Assembly (NCBI GenBank): GCA_938040915.1
Contig: CALHZE010000050.1
Span: 1-23,996 of the forward strand
Direction of reading: 5' to 3'
Source: an uncultured Bacteroidia bacterium
Lineage (GTDB): Bacteria; Bacteroidota; Bacteroidia; Bacteroidales; CAJPTX01
DNA length: 23,996 nucleotides
Shown piece by piece: positions 21,162 through 23,996 of this stretch (position 1 is the stretch's first letter; each line of letters starts with the position of its first letter). The notes under the pieces were generated by a model. It did no database searches and was not told the DNA's origin. It saw nothing but the letters and a program-made list of their open reading frames with translations. The translations under genes were made by a program, and so were the position numbers.

Positions 21162-21166
21162 TTTTG
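21159..21166 (+). promoter_or_regulatory. -7 box of the T9SS cargo-porP unit
   Basis: TACTTTTG is an exact TAnnTTTG match, 45 bp before the chosen ATG at 21212. The likely transcript start near 21172 argues against the GTG at 21173 being the translation start. Confidence 0.6.
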
Positions 21167-21211
21167 TAGGTAGTGCGCCTCATATTTGAGGTAGCGACCA
21201 CATCATGGTGG

Positions 21212-23554
21212 ATGGGTAGAAAACAACACACACAACGGTTCGTAGCGTCTATTGCGACTTTCGCAGTGCTCATTTTGGGGTGTCTTTTGATGCCCCTGTC
21301 GCTCGTCGCGCAACCGACTCTCGAGCTGGTGGCGCATAATGTGACGCAACGCTGTCCGGAGGCTGGCAAGAGCTATAGTGCCAAAATCAAAATCAACGGC
21401 GGCGACCCTGTGGCAGGCACGCCGCCATTCTTCCGTTACCTTGTCACAGACGATGGCGTGACCGAGGTGAGCGAAAGTAATGCTGAGGGCGAAGTGAACC
21501 AAGGCGAGGAAAAAGAGTTCCCTCTCGTAAGAGGAAAGTCGCTCCTGTGGATTTTTGACAAAGAGAGCAAGGCCTACCCCTTCCAGCTCGCGGATTATAT
21601 CAAAGATGGGGGCGGGAATCTGTTACCTATCCCCGCGACCGTGGTCTTAAAACCTGAGAATGTGGTTTTGGACAGTGTCTTGTGTCACGGCGGCAGCTCG
21701 GGGATTATTTCGTTGCGCGAGGCGGGCAAGGATGTCCGTTATATCCTTTTTCAGTCAGAGGAGGGGAGTGACCCCACCGTGCAAACCCCGACCGATGTGG
21801 TGAAAGGTGTCAGTGGCAAAGGGGTTTTCAAGGGGCTGATTGCCGGCGTCTACAAGCTGTGGGTAGAGGATGCCAATCAGTGTCTTTACCACTATGACCG
21901 GCTGTTTACACTCCATGAGCCCGAGGCTGGCGATTTTGACGCTGCTTTTGTCGGGGTTGAGAAGGTGAAGTGTCCCGGAGATCTCGTCGAGCGGGTATCG
22001 CTTTCGCTCCGTGGTGGTTCGGGGAAGTTTCTCCGTTTCTCGTGGCTCTATACCGACGTTGTGGGGCAACACCAAGACACGATGGTGACGACCCAACCCG
22101 TGCTTGACAGTGTCGCCCCAGGCGACTGGAGTGTGAGTATGATTGACAACAAAGGGTGTGAGTTTACCAAAGCGCTCACCGTGCCCGGCGTGCGAGGTTA
22201 TGCTCTCAAGATCCCCCCGACGGTCATAGAGCCTGCCGCTTGCCAGCTTTACAACGAGAACGAGGAAATCTCGCGCGGCAAAATCTCAAATATTACTATC
22301 GAGGGCGGCGCTTCGTCGTCCAACCGCCGTTATGTGTGGGGTGAGGTCCCCGACGTGGTGAAAGAGCTCACGGGGCAGACGGTCAACGTAGGCTCAGCAA
22401 CCCCTTATGAGTTGCCTCACGGCGATTATCAGATCCTTATTGCCGAGGGGGGCTGTCAGACGAAGTTCCATTTCAATATGCCTTATAACGACACCAATCA
22501 GCCGACCCTCGAGCTCGTGGGCATCCCTCCCATCGTTTGTTATGGCGCTGAGATCTCCTTCCGGATGAATCTTACCAAAGCCACCCTTTTCAAAAACGAC
22601 CCTAAGTATACATTTACTGTTTTACATGACCTCGACGGCGATAAGGAGGTGCGTGGACGGGTGATTGATCTCGGGGGCTATTCCTATCGTCTCGAGTCGC
22701 ATGTCTATGACCGCACCTCGGTGGGGGTGGCGGGCGTGAGCACTAGCGGTTGTATCGTCTTTGACCGGCGGGAGATACGGGTCATCCCTCCCGCCTCGTT
22801 TGACTATGACCCCAATGTTTCGCACGCCGGCGTCCTCTTTAACGGCAAAGTGATTGACTCGGTGAGGAGTCGCAACCTTGGGAAAGACGGCGAAGTCATC
22901 AAGTATAAGGATAGTCTCGCGCTTGGGGTTCTCGAGGGGACGACCACTGAGGTCGGCTTCCTCGTGGCGGGCGGTGGTGATTACAAGGTCGTTTTAGACA
23001 TCCGTCCTGATGGTATTCTCATTCCCTCGCGCACAGGGAAAGCCTATCTTTATGACCTGCACCTCCCCACAGATGCCTTTACCAATGAAAAGTATAAGGT
23101 CGTGACCGTCTCGCGCAATGGCTATACGTATGACTTTCTGCGACTCAACACCAACCTCATTTACACGGTGCAGAACTCCAAGCAGACGTGTATCAACGAC
23201 CGTTATCTTTACATCCGCCTTGTCGATAAACTCCGCATCCCCAACGTATTTACCCCCAATGGCGACGGGGTTAATGACCGCTGGCTTTATAATGGTGACG
23301 AGACCAACGTCAATCTTTACTCTCACCTCCAAGACCTTTTGCCTAACCTCGAGGTAGAGGTCTTTACGCGCACAGGCGTGAGTGTCTGGTATGCTAAGGG
23401 TGCTGGCATTGGCAAGGGATGGGACGGCACGCAAGGGGGAAAGGGGGGCTCGGCGCTCCCCACGGGAACCTACTATTACGTCATCCGTTTTAATGCGCCC
23501 GGAGGGGGAAAGAAATGGAAGCCGATCTCGGGGTCTGTAACTATAGTGCGCTAG
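21212..23554 (+). CDS. Secreted SprB-like protein with T9SS type-B (gliding motility-associated) C-terminal domain
   Basis: A 780-residue exported protein. The ATG at 21212 gives a normal signal peptide: basic MGRKQHTQRF, then a hydrophobic core ending PLSLVAQ. An in-frame GTG at 21173 is less likely. Two SprB-type repeats are visible near residues 150-237 (VLCHGGSSGIISL to GLIAGVYKLWVEDANQC) and 248-326 (VKCPGDLVERVSLSLRGG to APGDWSVSMIDNKGCEF). The last about 100 residues are a gliding motility-associated C-terminal domain, with IPNVFTPNGDGVNDRW and TGTYYYVIRF, the type-B sorting signal of the type IX secretion system. It is probably an adhesin-like surface protein. The PorP/SprF-like gene 2 bp downstream is the usual partner for export of type-B cargo. 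Confidence 0.9.
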   Translation: MGRKQHTQRFVASIATFAVLILGCLLMPLSLVAQPTLELVAHNVTQRCPEAGKSYSAKIKINGGDPVAGTPPFFRYLVTDDGVTEVSESNAEGEVNQGEEKEFPLVRGKSLLWIFDKESKAYPFQLADYIKDGGGNLLPIPATVVLKPENVVLDSVLCHGGSSGIISLREAGKDVRYILFQSEEGSDPTVQTPTDVVKGVSGKGVFKGLIAGVYKLWVEDANQCLYHYDRLFTLHEPEAGDFDAAFVGVEKVKCPGDLVERVSLSLRGGSGKFLRFSWLYTDVVGQHQDTMVTTQPVLDSVAPGDWSVSMIDNKGCEFTKALTVPGVRGYALKIPPTVIEPAACQLYNENEEISRGKISNITIEGGASSSNRRYVWGEVPDVVKELTGQTVNVGSATPYELPHGDYQILIAEGGCQTKFHFNMPYNDTNQPTLELVGIPPIVCYGAEISFRMNLTKATLFKNDPKYTFTVLHDLDGDKEVRGRVIDLGGYSYRLESHVYDRTSVGVAGVSTSGCIVFDRREIRVIPPASFDYDPNVSHAGVLFNGKVIDSVRSRNLGKDGEVIKYKDSLALGVLEGTTTEVGFLVAGGGDYKVVLDIRPDGILIPSRTGKAYLYDLHLPTDAFTNEKYKVVTVSRNGYTYDFLRLNTNLIYTVQNSKQTCINDRYLYIRLVDKLRIPNVFTPNGDGVNDRWLYNGDETNVNLYSHLQDLLPNLEVEVFTRTGVSVWYAKGAGIGKGWDGTQGGKGGSALPTGTYYYVIRFNAPGGGKKWKPISGSVTIVR

Positions 23555-23556
23555 CG

Positions 23557-23996
23557 ATGTACGGAAGACGCGACACGGGCTTCTTTTGGCGTCGCTCACT
23601 GCGTCGCTTAGGGGAGTGTCTTGCGGGGGTGTTGCTCTTTACCCTACTGGGGTTGGGGGCGACGCAACAGGCGCAAGGGCAGCAGATGTATCAGGTGACC
23701 CAATACATGCTCAACAACTATGTGGTGAACCCTGCTGTCGTGGGGACATTCAACTATTTCCAAGCCCGCACGCATCACCGTTTCCAATGGATTGGGGTCA
23801 ACGATGCCCCGATTACCAACGTGGTTACCGTTTACGGACCGCTTGCCAAGCGCTCTATGGGTTTCGGGGCGCTCTTCTACAACGACCTTACGGGGCCCAC
23901 CTCGCGTACGGGGCTTTCGGGCTCTTATGCTTACAACTTTGCGCTCAATAGTGAGATGCGTCTTTCGCTGGGGCTTTCGCTCGGCTTTATGGCGTT
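23557..23996 (+). CDS. PorP/SprF family type IX secretion membrane protein (5' part, cut by window edge)
   Basis: Open from the ATG at 23557 to the window end (146 codons). After a long, Arg-rich N-terminus comes a signal sequence (LAGVLLFTLLGLGATQQAQG). The mature start QMYQVTQYMLNNYVVNPAVV, then HHRFQWIGVNDAPITNVVTV and MGFGALFYNDLTGPTSRTGL, is the standard PorP/SprF opening (QYM-x-N ... NPA ... R-x-QW ... AP-x-T). These outer-membrane barrels are paired with T9SS cargo carrying type-B domains, as here. The pair is spaced by 2 bp and certainly co-transcribed. The C-terminal part of the barrel is outside the window. Confidence 0.92.
   Translation, partial: MYGRRDTGFFWRRSLRRLGECLAGVLLFTLLGLGATQQAQGQQMYQVTQYMLNNYVVNPAVVGTFNYFQARTHHRFQWIGVNDAPITNVVTVYGPLAKRSMGFGALFYNDLTGPTSRTGLSGSYAYNFALNSEMRLSLGLSLGFMA

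Overview
The window looks like chromosomal DNA of a gliding or T9SS-bearing member of the Bacteroidota, most likely Bacteroidales near the Porphyromonas lineage. The reasons are: several TAnnTTTG-type -7 promoter boxes; few recognisable Shine-Dalgarno sequences; a PorQ, PorP/SprF and type-B sorting-domain (T9SS) gene set; a DUF2851 gene; and the order porQ-cmk-ispH, which I recall from Porphyromonas. Every gene is on the + strand except a Crp/Fnr-type regulator at the left edge. The genus is inference.

Region 1 (1-9.4 kb) is a divergent Crp/Fnr regulator gene (cut by the window edge) followed by one tightly packed chemotaxis operon. Its order is: a 605-residue all-helical protein, a STAS protein, a CheY-like receiver, CheA, CheW, CheR, a histidine-kinase-like protein, CheD, CheB, then an intrinsic terminator. 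The set has a full phosphorelay and a full adaptation arm (CheR, CheB, CheD). It has no receptor, no flagellar gene and no recognised CheZ, CheC or CheX. Three members are unusual. The kinase-like protein has Asn where the phospho-accepting His should be, but keeps an ExxN phosphatase-type motif and its ATPase boxes. That H-box is encoded by a perfect 28-bp palindrome. The 605-residue protein has a CheZ-like DxxxQ motif and a second DxxxN motif. The STAS protein lacks the phosphorylatable Ser. The regulatory gap at 490-604 holds a perfect palindrome of the form GTAAC-N4-GTTAC.

Region 2 (9.4-11.1 kb) holds a small outer-membrane beta-barrel protein, tRNA-Glu(TTC) with a textbook Bacteroidota promoter, ribosomal protein S20, and about 650 bp of gene-free, hairpin-rich DNA.

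Region 3 (11.1-15.3 kb) is a five-gene operon: PaaI-type thioesterase, porQ, cmk, ispH and manA. It runs from a TATCTTTG box to a perfect 9-bp hairpin terminator. It couples a T9SS component with housekeeping CMP kinase, isoprenoid and mannose-6-phosphate genes.

Region 4 (15.3-20.4 kb) has three single-gene units: kbl (threonine/glycine catabolism, with a palindrome over its promoter), a Na/Pi-cotransporter-PhoU protein, and a DUF2851 protein. The first two end in paired hairpins. Region 5 (20.4-24 kb) is a small serine recombinase bracketed by an 8-bp direct repeat, then a secreted SprB-like T9SS type-B cargo protein and its PorP/SprF partner (cut by the right edge). The cargo promoter carries an imperfect copy of the GTAAC-N4-GTTAC palindrome. 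Chemotaxis signalling, the regulator and the T9SS surface machinery may therefore act on one surface-motility system; that link is inference.
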